The notes beneath the pieces were generated by a model. That model worked only from the letters and a program-made list of their open reading frames with translations. It made no database searches and was not told where the DNA came from. Of a stretch of 64,000 nt of DNA, positions 53,350-60,674 are shown in pieces; position 1 is the stretch's first letter, and each line of letters begins with the position of its first letter. Made by a program: the position numbers and the translations under genes. The stretch lies in contig JBJOKE010000029.1 in NCBI GenBank assembly GCA_046046245.1, positions 81,354 through 145,353 on the forward strand, given 5' to 3'. The DNA is from UBA4615 sp046046245. Its GTDB lineage: Bacteria > Pseudomonadota > Gammaproteobacteria > Burkholderiales > Burkholderiaceae_E.

Positions 53350-53378
53350 TTGCGGACCTCGCCTGTCCGGGCGAGACT
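53350..53378 (+). promoter_or_regulatory. Candidate promoter of the rightward TRAP operon
   Basis: TTGCGG, 17-base spacer, GAGACT. The -10 match is poor, as expected for an activator-dependent promoter. It is placed on the basis of the identical geometry seen at the leftward operon. Confidence 0.4.
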
Positions 53379-53469
53379 GCGTGCAGCGTCGTCGCGCCAG
53401 CCCCGTCTGGAGGCGGCTTCGCCGAACCGAACGCAACGACGGCGCCCGATCGCCGCACGAGGAGACATC

Positions 53470-54474
53470 ATGGGCATCACCCGACGCAACCTGATGGCCG
53501 CTGCGTCCGCGGCGGCCGGCCTCTACGCCGTGCCGATGATCGGCCGTGCGCAGACCACGAAGCTGGTGTTCTCGCACCACCTTCCCACCACTCACATCGG
53601 GCATGCCGCCGCCGAGCGACTCGCCGACCGGATCGCCAAGGGCACGAACGGCGCGGTCACCGTCGACATCAAGCCGGCCTCGCAGCTGTTCAACCTGCGG
53701 ACCTCGGCCGAGGCGCTCCAGCTCGGCACGCTGGACATGTGCTGGACCGATCTCGGCACGCTCGCCAACTGGCAGCCGCAGTTCGGCTTCATCTCGATGC
53801 CGTTCCTCTTCAACGACTTCGACCACGTCAAGCGCGTGATGTACGGCCCGATCGGCCAGCAGGTGGTCAAGGATGCGAAGGACACGCTCAACGTCGAGGT
53901 CCTGTCGCTCGGCGCCTCGGGCTTCCGCGTGTTCCTCGGCAAGAAGGCGATCAACGTCGCCGACGACGCCAGGGGCATCAAGCTTCGCGTGCCCGAGATC
54001 CCGACCTGGGTCGAGATGGCGCGCGCGCTCGGCGCGAACCCGTCGCCGATCCCGGCCGGCGAGATGTACACGGCGCTGCAGACCGGCGTGGTCGACGCGG
54101 TCGAGCTGCCGGCGGACTACATCGTGACCTCGAAGCTCTTCGAGGTGGCGGGCTTCGCGACCAAGACCTACCACATCTTCACCGAGGTCTCGATGATGGC
54201 GAGCGCCAAGAAGATGGCCACGCTGCCGCCGAACGTGCAGAAGCTGATCCGCGAGGTCGCCGCCGACGAGGTCTCGAACGTGATGTGGAACGTGAACATC
54301 AAGGAGCAGCAGTCCGCGTGGGACGAACTGGCCAAGCGTGTGAAGGCCAACCCGACGCCCGACGTGTCGTCGTTCCGCTCGAAGATGGCCCCGGTCTACG
54401 ACAGCTTCGCCAAGCGCGGCGGCGCGAAGGGCAAGGCCTGGGTCGAGGCCTGCCAGGCGGCCGCCAAGGCCTGA
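53470..54474 (+). CDS. TRAP transporter substrate-binding protein, DctP type (system 3)
   Basis: A 334-residue receptor: signal peptide MGITRRNLMAAASAAAGLYA ending near IGRAQ (twin arginines suggest possible Tat export), opening strand KLVFSHHLPTTHIGHAAAER, and GIKLRVPEIPTWVEMARALG with the conserved ligand arginine. First gene of the rightward operon, 123 bases past IclR operator copy B. The substrate may be chemically related to that of system 2. Confidence 0.94.
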   Translation: MGITRRNLMAAASAAAGLYAVPMIGRAQTTKLVFSHHLPTTHIGHAAAERLADRIAKGTNGAVTVDIKPASQLFNLRTSAEALQLGTLDMCWTDLGTLANWQPQFGFISMPFLFNDFDHVKRVMYGPIGQQVVKDAKDTLNVEVLSLGASGFRVFLGKKAINVADDARGIKLRVPEIPTWVEMARALGANPSPIPAGEMYTALQTGVVDAVELPADYIVTSKLFEVAGFATKTYHIFTEVSMMASAKKMATLPPNVQKLIREVAADEVSNVMWNVNIKEQQSAWDELAKRVKANPTPDVSSFRSKMAPVYDSFAKRGGAKGKAWVEACQAAAKA

Positions 54475-54541
54475 TCCCGAGGCGCGACGAGGCCGGCGCG
54501 CACGCCGCGCCGGCCTCGCCGCCGCCCGCGTCCACGCGCTC

Positions 54542-55054
54542 ATGAACGCTCCGTCCGCCCCGCTCGGGCACCCGGTGGTCCTCGGCCTGCGCCGCGTGCT
54601 CACCGCGCTGTCGGTCCTGCTGCTCGCCGCCTACTTCGTCGCGGTGCTGTTGCAGGTCTTCTACCGCTACGTATTGAACGACTCGATCTTCTGGGCCGAG
54701 GAGTTCGTCCGTTCGACGATGATCTGGGGCGTGATGATCGCCACCGGGCTGGTCGCCGCGCAGCGCGCGCACATCCGTGTCGAACTGCTCGAGGACTGGC
54801 TGCCGCCGGCCGGCCGCCGCGTCGTGGTGTTCGTCGCGAACGCGCTGTCGCTCGGCTTCTGCCTGATCCTCGCGTGGGCCGGCGTCGAGCTGGTCGAACG
54901 CACCTGGTTCCAGCGATCGCCGATGCTCGACATCCCGAAGTGGTGGGTCTACGTCGCGATCCCGGTCGGCGCCGTCCTCGAGGCGCTGCTGATGCTGCTG
55001 ACCTGGCGCGGCAACGACATCCGCCACGACGCCCCGACGGACGGCACGCTATGA
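54542..55054 (+). CDS. TRAP transporter small permease, DctQ type (system 3)
   Basis: A 170-residue four-helix protein with NDSIFWAEEFVRSTMIWGVM, the DctQ signature. Its stop overlaps the DctM start by four bases (ATGA). Confidence 0.93.
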   Translation: MNAPSAPLGHPVVLGLRRVLTALSVLLLAAYFVAVLLQVFYRYVLNDSIFWAEEFVRSTMIWGVMIATGLVAAQRAHIRVELLEDWLPPAGRRVVVFVANALSLGFCLILAWAGVELVERTWFQRSPMLDIPKWWVYVAIPVGAVLEALLMLLTWRGNDIRHDAPTDGTL

Positions 55055-56325
55055 GCATCGCCCTGATGCTGGTGCTGTTCTTCGTGTTCATGCTGCTGGG
55101 CGTGCCGATCGCCTACTGCATGGGCCTGGCGGCGATCCTCACGATCCTCTGGGACGGGCAGTTGCCCGTGCTGCTGCTCGCCCAGCAGTTCTACGACGCG
55201 CTCGACAACTTCTCGCTTCTGGCGGTGCCGCTGTTCGTGCTGGCCGGCGAGCTGATGAGCGTGGCCGGCATCACCGAGCGGCTGGTGGCGTTCTCGCGCG
55301 CGCTGATGGGCCACCTGCGCGGCGGCCTGGCCCAGGCCAACATCGTCACCAACATGTTCATGGCGGCGATCTCGGGCTCCGCGCTCGCGGACCTCGCCGC
55401 GATCGGCTCGATGATGATCCCGGCGATGAAGAGGGAGGGCTACAAGCCGGCCTTCGCGGTCGCGGTCACGTCGTGCGCGGCGATGATGGCGCCGATCATC
55501 CCGCCCAGCATCATCGCGGTGATCTACGGCTCGGTCACCGGCGTGTCGATCGGCGCGCTGTTCCTGGGCGGCGTGATCCCCGGCGTGCTGGCCGGCATCG
55601 CGATGATGATCATCACCTGGTGGCTCGCGCCGCGTGCCGGTGCCGGCGTGTCGGCCAAGGCGACCTGGGGCGAGCGGGGCCGGGCGGCGCGTGGCGCGCT
55701 GCCGGCGATGGCGATGCCGGCGATCATCATCGGCGGGATCCTGTCCGGCGCCTTCACGCCGACCGAGGCCGGCTCGATCGCCGCGCTCTATGCGCTGCTG
55801 TTCGGGCTGCTCGCCCGCCGGCACTCCGCGCGCAGCCTCTACGACAACTTCGCGGCCGCGGCGCTCACCACCGCCGGCGCGCTGGTGACGCTGGGCGGTG
55901 CGGCGCTCTTCAGCTGGGTGCTGAGCCGCGCCGGCGTCGGGCAGCTCGCGCTGCAGGGCATGCTGTCGCTCACCAGCGACCCGAAGCTCGCGATGCTGGT
56001 GCTGATCGTCTTCTTCTTCCTGCTCGGGACCTTCCTCGAGCCGGTGCCGGCGCTGATCATCGTCGTGCCGATCATGGGGCCGATGATCAAGCACCTCGGC
56101 TACGACCCGGTGCACTTCGGCATCGTCGTGATCATGCTGCTGGTGGTGGGGTCGGTGACGCCGCCGGTGGGCGTGCTCGCGATGGTCGCCTCCAAGATCG
56201 CCGGCGTCAGCTACGCCTCCACGATCGGCATGCTGACGCCCTACATCCTGGCGTGGACGGCGATCGTGCTGCTGGTGGCCTACGTGCCCGACCTGGTGCT
56301 CTGGCTGCCGCGGATGCTGCAGTGA
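55051..56325 (+). CDS. TRAP transporter large permease, DctM type (system 3)
   Basis: A 424-residue twelve-helix permease with NMFMAAISGSALADLAAIGS, APIIPPSIIAVIYGS and GAFTPTEAGSIAALYALLF. Same length as the DctM of system 2 but a clearly different sequence, so the two are not a recent duplication. Confidence 0.95.
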   Translation: MSIALMLVLFFVFMLLGVPIAYCMGLAAILTILWDGQLPVLLLAQQFYDALDNFSLLAVPLFVLAGELMSVAGITERLVAFSRALMGHLRGGLAQANIVTNMFMAAISGSALADLAAIGSMMIPAMKREGYKPAFAVAVTSCAAMMAPIIPPSIIAVIYGSVTGVSIGALFLGGVIPGVLAGIAMMIITWWLAPRAGAGVSAKATWGERGRAARGALPAMAMPAIIIGGILSGAFTPTEAGSIAALYALLFGLLARRHSARSLYDNFAAAALTTAGALVTLGGAALFSWVLSRAGVGQLALQGMLSLTSDPKLAMLVLIVFFFLLGTFLEPVPALIIVVPIMGPMIKHLGYDPVHFGIVVIMLLVVGSVTPPVGVLAMVASKIAGVSYASTIGMLTPYILAWTAIVLLVAYVPDLVLWLPRMLQ

Positions 56326-56347
56326 CCCGGACCGCAGGAGGCGGGCG

Positions 56348-57094
56348 ATGAGTGGCACGGCGATCGTCACGGGCGCGGGACGCGGCATCGGCGCGGCCTG
56401 CGCGAAGGCGCTTGCGGCGGCCGGCTGGAAGGTCGCGGTGAACTGGGCGCGAAGCCGGGAGGCCGCGCTCGCGGTGGTCGCCGAGATCGAGCGGCATGGC
56501 GGCACCGCCGTCGCGATCGAGGCCGACGTCTCGCGGCAGCACGAGGTGGTCCGGCTCTTCGACGAGACCGAGCGGCGGCTGGGGCCGGTCACCGGGCTGG
56601 TCGCGAATGCCGGCATCGGCGGCACCATCGCGCCGATCGCCGAGCAGACCGAGGCGACGCTCGCGCCGCTGTTCGCGACCAACGTCTGGGGCGCGATGTA
56701 CTGCGCCGGCGAGGCCGCGAAGCGGATGTCGACCCGCCGCGGCGGTCCCGGCGGCGCGATCGTCCTGATCTCGTCGGCGGCCGCGCGACTCGGCGGACTG
56801 CCCGGGATGGCGGCCTACGCCGCGAGCAAGGGCGCCGTCGACTCGCTCACCGTGGGGCTCGCGAAGGAGCTCGGCCGCGACGGCGTCCGGGTCAACGCGA
56901 TCCGGCCCGGGATCGTCGAGACCGACATCCTGGCCCATGCGGGTGGCGCGGCCTTCGTCGCCCAGGTCGCGCCCTCGATCCCGATGGGGCGGGCCGGGCA
57001 GCCGTCCGAGATCGGCGAGGCCGCGGCCTGGCTGCTGTCGCCGGCCGCGTCGTACGTGCACGGCGCCATCCTCGACGTGTCCGGCGGGCGCTGA
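56348..57094 (+). CDS. Short-chain dehydrogenase/reductase
   Basis: A 248-residue SDR with TGAGRGIGAACAKAL, an NAG motif in VANAGIGG, a catalytic serine in VLISSAAARLGG, YAASKGA (YxxxK) and the C-terminal ILDVSGGR. It follows TRAP 3 after 22 bases and probably acts on the imported compound. GAGGCGGGCG precedes the ATG. Confidence 0.88.
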   Translation: MSGTAIVTGAGRGIGAACAKALAAAGWKVAVNWARSREAALAVVAEIERHGGTAVAIEADVSRQHEVVRLFDETERRLGPVTGLVANAGIGGTIAPIAEQTEATLAPLFATNVWGAMYCAGEAAKRMSTRRGGPGGAIVLISSAAARLGGLPGMAAYAASKGAVDSLTVGLAKELGRDGVRVNAIRPGIVETDILAHAGGAAFVAQVAPSIPMGRAGQPSEIGEAAAWLLSPAASYVHGAILDVSGGR

Positions 57095-57103
57095 GCGGCA
57101 CGG

Positions 57104-57153
57104 CTGGGCGGGCACCCTAGGTATCCACCTAGTGGAGCCTGGGCGGACACCCT
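57104..57153. repeat. Short direct repeat with an internal palindrome
   Basis: CTGGGCGGGCACCCT at 57104-57118 recurs with one change at 57139-57153, a 35-base period. Between the copies is CTAGGT-ATCC-ACCTAG at 57117-57132, a perfect 6-bp inverted repeat. The position just before the two small membrane genes suggests an operator. Confidence 0.5.
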
Positions 57154-57207
57154 GACACCATCGGGTGACCGCGCGAGCCGATCGCCTCGCCGTCCCCGAG
57201 CCCCGCC

Positions 57208-57321
57208 GTGAACGTCTCGCCCGTCTCCGTCGCCCTGCTGGTCGCGCTGCAGCTGCTGGGCAGCCTGCTCGCGGTCGCGATCGTCGCGATCAACCGCGAC
57301 GAATCGGACGACGACCGCTGA
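57208..57321 (+). CDS. Tiny single-span membrane protein
   Basis: A 37-residue protein from GTG: hydrophobic SVALLVALQLLGSLLAVAIV, then AINRDE and a highly acidic tail. I know no family. Its sequence aligns with that of the next small gene (LL-A-LL, then I-x-IN-x-E), which argues that both are real. The start has a weak ribosome site. Confidence 0.55.
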   Translation: MNVSPVSVALLVALQLLGSLLAVAIVAINRDESDDDR

Positions 57322-57495
57322 CCCGTCGCGGGCCCGGCCCAGGGTCCACCCCATCTCCGGCGCCGTGGCGGCGCACGCTGCCCTCGGGTCCGCCACGGCT
57401 GGTCGGGCGCGTGCGCCGCGCGGATCATCGGAGCCTTGTTCCCTCGGCGGCGCCCCTTGCCGGGGCTCATCCGCCGCCCGACCGGACCCTTCAGG

Positions 57496-57663
57496 ATGCC
57501 CGTCTCGACGACCACCGCCGTGCTGCTGCTCGCGGTCTACCTGCTGTGCAACGTGATCGCGATCGGGCTGGTCTCGATCAATCCTCGTGAGCCCGAGCCG
57601 CGTGCGCCGCGGTCGCCGGGGCCCTTCCCGCACGGGCAGCGGGGTGAGCCGGCGTCCGCCTGA
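57496..57663 (+). CDS. Small single-span membrane protein, relative of the preceding gene
   Basis: A 55-residue protein with the span TTAVLLLAVYLLCNVIAIGL and then VSINPREPEP, followed by a proline-rich basic tail. The span and the INxxE junction match the 37-residue protein at 57208. AGGATG at the ATG gives little ribosome-site support. Function unknown. Confidence 0.6.
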   Translation: MPVSTTTAVLLLAVYLLCNVIAIGLVSINPREPEPRAPRSPGPFPHGQRGEPASA

Positions 57664-57679
57664 GACGGACCGTCGCTGC

Positions 57680-58585
57680 TCAACGCACGTGCCAGTTCTG
57701 CGTCAGCGGCTTCGCGCCGTTGAGCTCCGCGTAGCCCGCGCCGGTGGTGCCCGGCGGATCGTCGCCGAAGTAGCGCGCGTCGATCGGCAGCGAGGCGGGC
57801 TGCCAGCGCACGTCGCAGGACAGGCGCACGCGGTCGATCGGCGAGTCGTTGTCGAGCGAGCCGTGCGCGATGTACATCCCGAAGACGATGACGTCGCCGG
57901 CGGCGAAGTCGGCGGTCAGCAGCCGCGTGCCGCGCGAGCTCGCGAAGTCGATCGCGTCGCTGCCGAAGGCCGCGCGGCGCTCGGGGTTCACCGAGATGTC
58001 GTGCCCGATCATCGGGTCGATCAGGTCGCGGTAGCGGTGCGAGCCCTCGACCACCACCAGCGGGCCGTCGCTGACCGGGACGTCGCCGATCGGGGTCCAG
58101 ACCGTGCAGACGCGGTCGTGCGCGCGGGTGAAGAACGGATAGTCGTAGTGCAGGTCGGTCGCGCGGCCGCGTACGCCGGCGCGCAGGAACAGGTAGTCCT
58201 GCGGCCGCGCGCGTTCGCCGAATACCGCGTCCATCACCGCGGCGATCGGGCCGGTGTGCGACATCGCGCGCAGCTTCGCGCCGGTGGAGACCGAGCGCCA
58301 GAAGCGGCCGCGATCGGGCTCGAGCTCGGCGCGTCGGCTCTGGCCGGTGAAGATCCCGTCCTCGGGCGGCGCCTTCACCTCGCCCACCGCGTGCAGCCGC
58401 TCGAAGACCTCGCGACGCGCCGCGCGGACCGCATCGCGGTCGAGCACGCCGCGCAGGAAGAGGTGGCCGTCGTCGGCGAGGCGGGCGCGCAGCGCGGGCG
58501 GGTCGGCGAGCAGCGGCGCGCTGTCGACCAGTTCGCCGAGCAGCGTCGGCGGGATCGCGCGTCCCTTGACCAGGCAGGTGTCCAT
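57680..58585 (-). CDS. Phytanoyl-CoA-dioxygenase-family protein
   Basis: A 301-residue Fe(II)/2-oxoglutarate oxygenase. The metal triad is visible: HxD in TDLHYDYPF and the distal histidine in GMYIAHGSLDN, followed by an arginine (RVRLSCDVRW) for 2-oxoglutarate. Family members hydroxylate fatty-acyl chains, ectoine or small natural products. It is a single gene, converging on the small membrane genes; substrate unknown. Confidence 0.88.
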   Translation of the reverse strand: MDTCLVKGRAIPPTLLGELVDSAPLLADPPALRARLADDGHLFLRGVLDRDAVRAARREVFERLHAVGEVKAPPEDGIFTGQSRRAELEPDRGRFWRSVSTGAKLRAMSHTGPIAAVMDAVFGERARPQDYLFLRAGVRGRATDLHYDYPFFTRAHDRVCTVWTPIGDVPVSDGPLVVVEGSHRYRDLIDPMIGHDISVNPERRAAFGSDAIDFASSRGTRLLTADFAAGDVIVFGMYIAHGSLDNDSPIDRVRLSCDVRWQPASLPIDARYFGDDPPGTTGAGYAELNGAKPLTQNWHVR

Positions 58586-58917
58586 CGTCCGTCTCCTCCG
58601 TCGCGCGTCCGGCCGCGCGCTGTCGTTCAGGGCCGGATGCCGTGGGTCGGCGGCAGCGCGAGCGTGCGGCTCGCGGCCTCCGCCGCGATCTTCGCCCGGA
58701 ACGGCCGGTCGTCCACGCGGAACGACACGACTTTCGGACCGGCGCACCCGCACGCGGTGCCGGCCGCAGACCCGATCGCGAGCGCCGCGCGGGCCGGGCG
58801 GCCGGTGATGCGCCGCTGCGCGAGCGATCGAGCCGCTTGACGGCGGTCAAGGCGCGGTGCGGCGGTCACCGGGCTCGTCCGGAGCGCCCCGTATACTCGA
58901 CGCCGGGACCTCCGACG
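58586..58917. other. Control region before the second metal-efflux operon
   Basis: About 330 bases. It contains a perfect inverted repeat CTTGAC-GGCG-GTCAAG (58836-58851) and a TATACT -10 box (58892-58897), 20 bases before the next gene. A minus-strand frame ending at 58627 (with VVSFRVDDRPFRAKIAAEAA) may be a short remnant of a coding gene, but I cannot name it. Confidence 0.5.
58892..58897 (+). promoter_or_regulatory. -10 box of the second metal-efflux operon
   Basis: TATACT at the right distance for a transcript starting just before the 58918 gene. A canonical -35 is missing; the inverted repeat CTTGAC-GGCG-GTCAAG lies 40 bases upstream and may bind a regulator. Confidence 0.45.
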
Positions 58918-59328
58918 ATGCGACGACGCCAGCTCCTTCTCCTGCCGCTGCTGTTGCTGCTGACCGTGCTGCAGGCGCTCGGTCCGCTGCTGCACGCGCA
59001 CCGCGATGCGGTCGCGTTCGCGGGCGGGCTGCACCTGCCGGGGCTGGCCGCGGTCGTGCACGGGCCGGCGGCCGAGGCCGCGTCCGTCCCGGCCTCGACG
59101 CACGCGCCCCTGGCGGTCCGAGCCGACGGGGCAGCCGTGGTCACCACGGTCGCCGGCATCGAGGACCGTGGCACGCTCGTGCCGGTCGCTGCCGGCCCGG
59201 CCCGGGCCCCGACGCCGCCCCCCCTCCTGCCGCGCGAAGGGCGGGCCGCACAGCCGCCACCGGCGGTCGTCGCCGCGTCCGCGCCCGCCCACCTGCGGCC
59301 GGCCCCGCAGGGCCCGCCCAGCGCCTGA
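58918..59328 (+). CDS. Exported or membrane-anchored protein heading the efflux operon
   Basis: A 136-residue protein with a positively charged start and strongly hydrophobic LLLLPLLLLLTVLQALG, then a short segment with histidines (GPLLHAHRDAVAF) and a long alanine/proline-rich tail. Small proteins with a few histidines are frequent at the head of metal-efflux operons and may bind metal in the periplasm, but I do not recognise this one. Confidence 0.6.
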   Translation: MRRRQLLLLPLLLLLTVLQALGPLLHAHRDAVAFAGGLHLPGLAAVVHGPAAEAASVPASTHAPLAVRADGAAVVTTVAGIEDRGTLVPVAAGPARAPTPPPLLPREGRAAQPPPAVVAASAPAHLRPAPQGPPSA

Positions 59329-59453
59329 ACGGTCGCCGGCCCGCCCGCCGGCCCCGCCCGCCCCGTCCCGCGTCCGGCCCGCATCGCCGCGGCGCCGAAG
59401 GGGGCGGACCCGCAGACCGTTCGGGCCGCGTTGCCGCGGCTCCGGAGCCGCGC

Positions 59454-60674
59454 ATGTCCCGCTTCGCCCACCCGCTCGTCGTCGCCGCGCTCGCGGTCCT
59501 GCCCCTCGTCTTCTCCCCGTCGCCGACGAGGGCCGCAGCTGGAACGCCGGCGCCGTCCGCCGCGTCCCCATCCACCGCACCCACGTCGGCCGCACCCACG
59601 CCCGCCGGAAGGTCGGCGCCCCCCTCGCCGGTCGCCCCCGTGCGCAGCCGCCTCGTCCTCGCCGCGCCGCAGGCCGCCGCGCTCGGCATCGCCACCGCGC
59701 CGCTCGGCGATCGCGAGCCGCTCGCGCTCGCCGGCCTCGCCGCCACCGTCGTCGTGCCGCCCGCGCAGCAGCGCATCGTCGCCGCCCCGGTGGCCGGGCT
59801 GCTCGAGCGCGTGACGGTCGCGGTCAACGATCCGGTGAAGGCGGGCCAGCCGATCGCGCGGCTGATGAGCCCGGCACTCGCCGAGCTGCAGCGCGGCGTC
59901 GTGCAGGCGGCGGTGCAGGCCCGTCTCGCCGACGACGTCTCCGCGCGCGACCGCAGGCTGTTCGACGAGGGGCTGGTCGCCGAGTCGCGGCTGCGCGCGA
60001 GCGAGTCCGCGCGGCTCGAGGCAGCCGCGGCGCTGGCCGAGCGGCGCCAGGCGCTGCGCCTCGCCGGGCTGCCGGACGCGACGGTCGCGCGGATCGAGGC
60101 CGGACGCGCGGCCGAGCCGGGCGTCGACCTGGTCGCGCCGATCGACGGCGTGGTGCTCGAGCAGTCGGTGGCGGTGGGCAGCCGCGTCGAGGCGGCCACC
60201 GCGCTGTTCCGCGTCGCGCGGCTCGCGCCGCTGTGGCTCGAGCTGCAGGTGCCCGTCGACCGGCTCGACCGCGTCGCGGTCGGCGATGCGGTCGAGGTAC
60301 CGGGCACCGCCGCCCGCGGCCGCGTGACCTCGATCGGTCGCGGTGCCGGTGCCGGCCAGTTCGTCGCGGTCCGTGCCGAGGTCTCGGCGGGCACCTCGGC
60401 GCTGGTGCCGGGGCAGGCGCTCGAGGTGCGCGTGCGGCCCGCCGCCAAGGGCGCGGGCGGCTGGCGCGTTCCCGCGGCCGCGGTCGCGCGCCACGAGGGC
60501 CGCGTGCTGGTGTTCGTGCAGGCGCCCGACGGCTTCGACGCGGTGACCGTCCGGCTGCTAGACGAAGGCGACGGCGGCGCGCTCGTCGACGGTCCGCTCG
60601 CCGCGGGCGATCGCGTCGTGGTCCGCGGCACGGCCGCGCTGAAGGCGAAGCTCGCCGGCATCGGGGGCGAGTGA
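59454..60674 (+). CDS. Membrane-fusion protein (efflux system 2)
   Basis: A 406-residue adaptor with signal peptide, an alanine/proline-rich linker (about 28-65), lipoyl halves RIVAAPVAGLLERVTVAVND and LVAPIDGVVLEQSVAVGSRV flanking an alpha-hairpin (SESARLEAAAALAERRQAL), and a beta-barrel domain. No lipobox. It is weakly similar in layout to the adaptor of system 1 but without close sequence identity. The pump gene start overlaps its stop (TGATG). Confidence 0.9.
   Translation: MSRFAHPLVVAALAVLPLVFSPSPTRAAAGTPAPSAASPSTAPTSAAPTPAGRSAPPSPVAPVRSRLVLAAPQAAALGIATAPLGDREPLALAGLAATVVVPPAQQRIVAAPVAGLLERVTVAVNDPVKAGQPIARLMSPALAELQRGVVQAAVQARLADDVSARDRRLFDEGLVAESRLRASESARLEAAAALAERRQALRLAGLPDATVARIEAGRAAEPGVDLVAPIDGVVLEQSVAVGSRVEAATALFRVARLAPLWLELQVPVDRLDRVAVGDAVEVPGTAARGRVTSIGRGAGAGQFVAVRAEVSAGTSALVPGQALEVRVRPAAKGAGGWRVPAAAVARHEGRVLVFVQAPDGFDAVTVRLLDEGDGGALVDGPLAAGDRVVVRGTAALKAKLAGIGGE

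Noticed and set aside
58627..58740. Short minus-strand gene with VVSFRVDDRPFRAKI
   Set aside because: It could be a fragment of a real gene, but it has no start, no recognised family and overlaps the control region, so it is noted only in the intergenic entry.
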